Assembly: GCA_012960835.1 (NCBI GenBank)
Contig: DUAL01000211.1
Location: forward strand, 1 to 16,699
Origin: Flavobacteriales bacterium
GTDB lineage: Bacteria > Bacteroidota > Bacteroidia > Flavobacteriales > BACL11
Direction of reading: 5' to 3'
Length of the DNA stretch: 16,699 bases
The notes below the pieces were generated by a model that had not been told where the DNA came from, did not search any database, and saw only the letters and a program-made list of their open reading frames with translations. A program made the translations under genes and the position numbers. Shown here piece after piece: positions 16,166 to 16,699 of this stretch; the first letter of the stretch is position 1, and the number at the start of each line of letters is the position of its first letter.

Positions 16166-16699
16166 GAAGAGCAAAAAAAATATTTGGAAATGTAGATTGG
16201 GTGACGATTTACTTATTTGTTGCACTCGTCTTTTTTGGCTGGATAAATATTTATGCTTCACAATATAATGATGACCAATCTTTGATTTTTGATTTTTCGC
16301 AAAGGCACGGAAAGCAATTAATTTTTATTGGGGCGTCTTTTTTTGTTGCCTTTATTGTTCTGATTATTGACTGGAAATTTTTTGATGCATTTTCCTATTT
16401 TTTATATGGTGTCATTATTTTGCTATTAGTCGGATTATTTATTTGGGGAACTGCAACTGCAGGAGCAATATCTTGGTTTAATATAGGAAACTATAAATTT
16501 CAACCCTCTGAATTTGCAAAATTTGCTACTATTTTAGCGCTTGCAAAATACTTAAATACGCACGGTATTAAGCTGCAATCTTTTCAGACTAAGCTCAAAA
16601 GCTTTCTTATAATAAGCTTGCCTTTGCTATTGATTACTTTACAAAATGATTTAGGAACTGCACTGGTTTTTCTTTCGTTAATACTTGTACTTTATAGAG
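16162..16699 (+). CDS. rodA: RodA, SEDS-family peptidoglycan glycosyltransferase, N-terminal part, cut by window edge
   Basis: Polytopic membrane enzyme that polymerises lipid II in partnership with PBP2. 179 codons are visible, starting with the ATG that overlaps the mrdA stop by 4 bases; the frame is open to the window edge. It is about half of the usual 370-430 residues. Helices are seen at about 15-32, 50-68, 73-95 and others, with the SEDS landmarks WFNIGNYKFQPSEFAKF near 111-127 and LQNDLGTALVFLSL near 160-173. The latter is the QPDLGTA motif of E. coli RodA with Asn in place of Pro; the functional Asp is kept. The rest of the gene lies beyond 16699. Confidence 0.95.
   Translation, partial: MRRAKKIFGNVDWVTIYLFVALVFFGWINIYASQYNDDQSLIFDFSQRHGKQLIFIGASFFVAFIVLIIDWKFFDAFSYFLYGVIILLLVGLFIWGTATAGAISWFNIGNYKFQPSEFAKFATILALAKYLNTHGIKLQSFQTKLKSFLIISLPLLLITLQNDLGTALVFLSLILVLYR

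Noticed and set aside
1..16699. Defence system, mobile element, CRISPR array or RNA gene
   Set aside because: Nearly all bases are in recognisable housekeeping genes; I saw no transposase, integrase, direct-repeat array, tRNA-like fold or att-like repeat, and base composition looks even throughout.

Overview
The window is AT-rich, gene-dense chromosomal DNA that reads as the core genome of a member of the Bacteroidota. Supporting signs are promoter-like elements of the TAnnTTTG type rather than sigma-70 boxes, an almost complete lack of Shine-Dalgarno sequences, and the gene set: type-2 heme A synthase, PPi-type phosphofructokinase, and purH joined to mreBCD-mrdA-rodA. Heme A synthase implies an aerobic or facultatively aerobic cell with an aa3-type oxidase; the mre/PBP2/RodA set implies a rod or elongated shape. 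I cannot place it below phylum with confidence. No rRNA, tRNA, mobile element, CRISPR array or long repeat was seen, and no gene-free stretch exceeds about 135 bases.

Layout. Left edge (1-1386): the 5' part of ctaA on the minus strand, running off the window, diverges from a DMT/EamA-family permease. Positions 1388-4476, minus strand: a monofunctional aspartate kinase followed by a 591-residue protein I cannot assign, with hints of an FMN-type TIM barrel. Positions 4579-9144, plus strand: PPi-dependent phosphofructokinase and, 6 bases later in the same frame, the transcription-repair coupling factor Mfd starting at TTG. Positions 9086-10318, minus strand: a MacB/FtsX-type ABC permease whose 3' end overlaps the mfd 3' end by 59 bases. 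Positions 10454-16699, plus strand: purH-mreB-mreC-mreD-mrdA-rodA, a tightly packed unit that leaves the window inside rodA.

How the genes work together. The right third is the elongasome: MreB filaments, MreC and MreD as membrane connectors, PBP2 as transpeptidase and RodA as glycosyltransferase. PurH (last two steps of IMP synthesis) leads the unit. The other genes are independent housekeeping functions: heme A for respiration, the aspartate family entry step, PPi-linked glycolysis, and transcription-coupled repair.

I did not find a convincing new defence or mobile system here. The most worthwhile unknown is the 591-residue protein at 1388-3163. Secondary points are the mfd/permease antiparallel overlap, the same-frame pfp-TAG-mfd junction, and a near-identical promoter-like motif upstream of pfp and purH.
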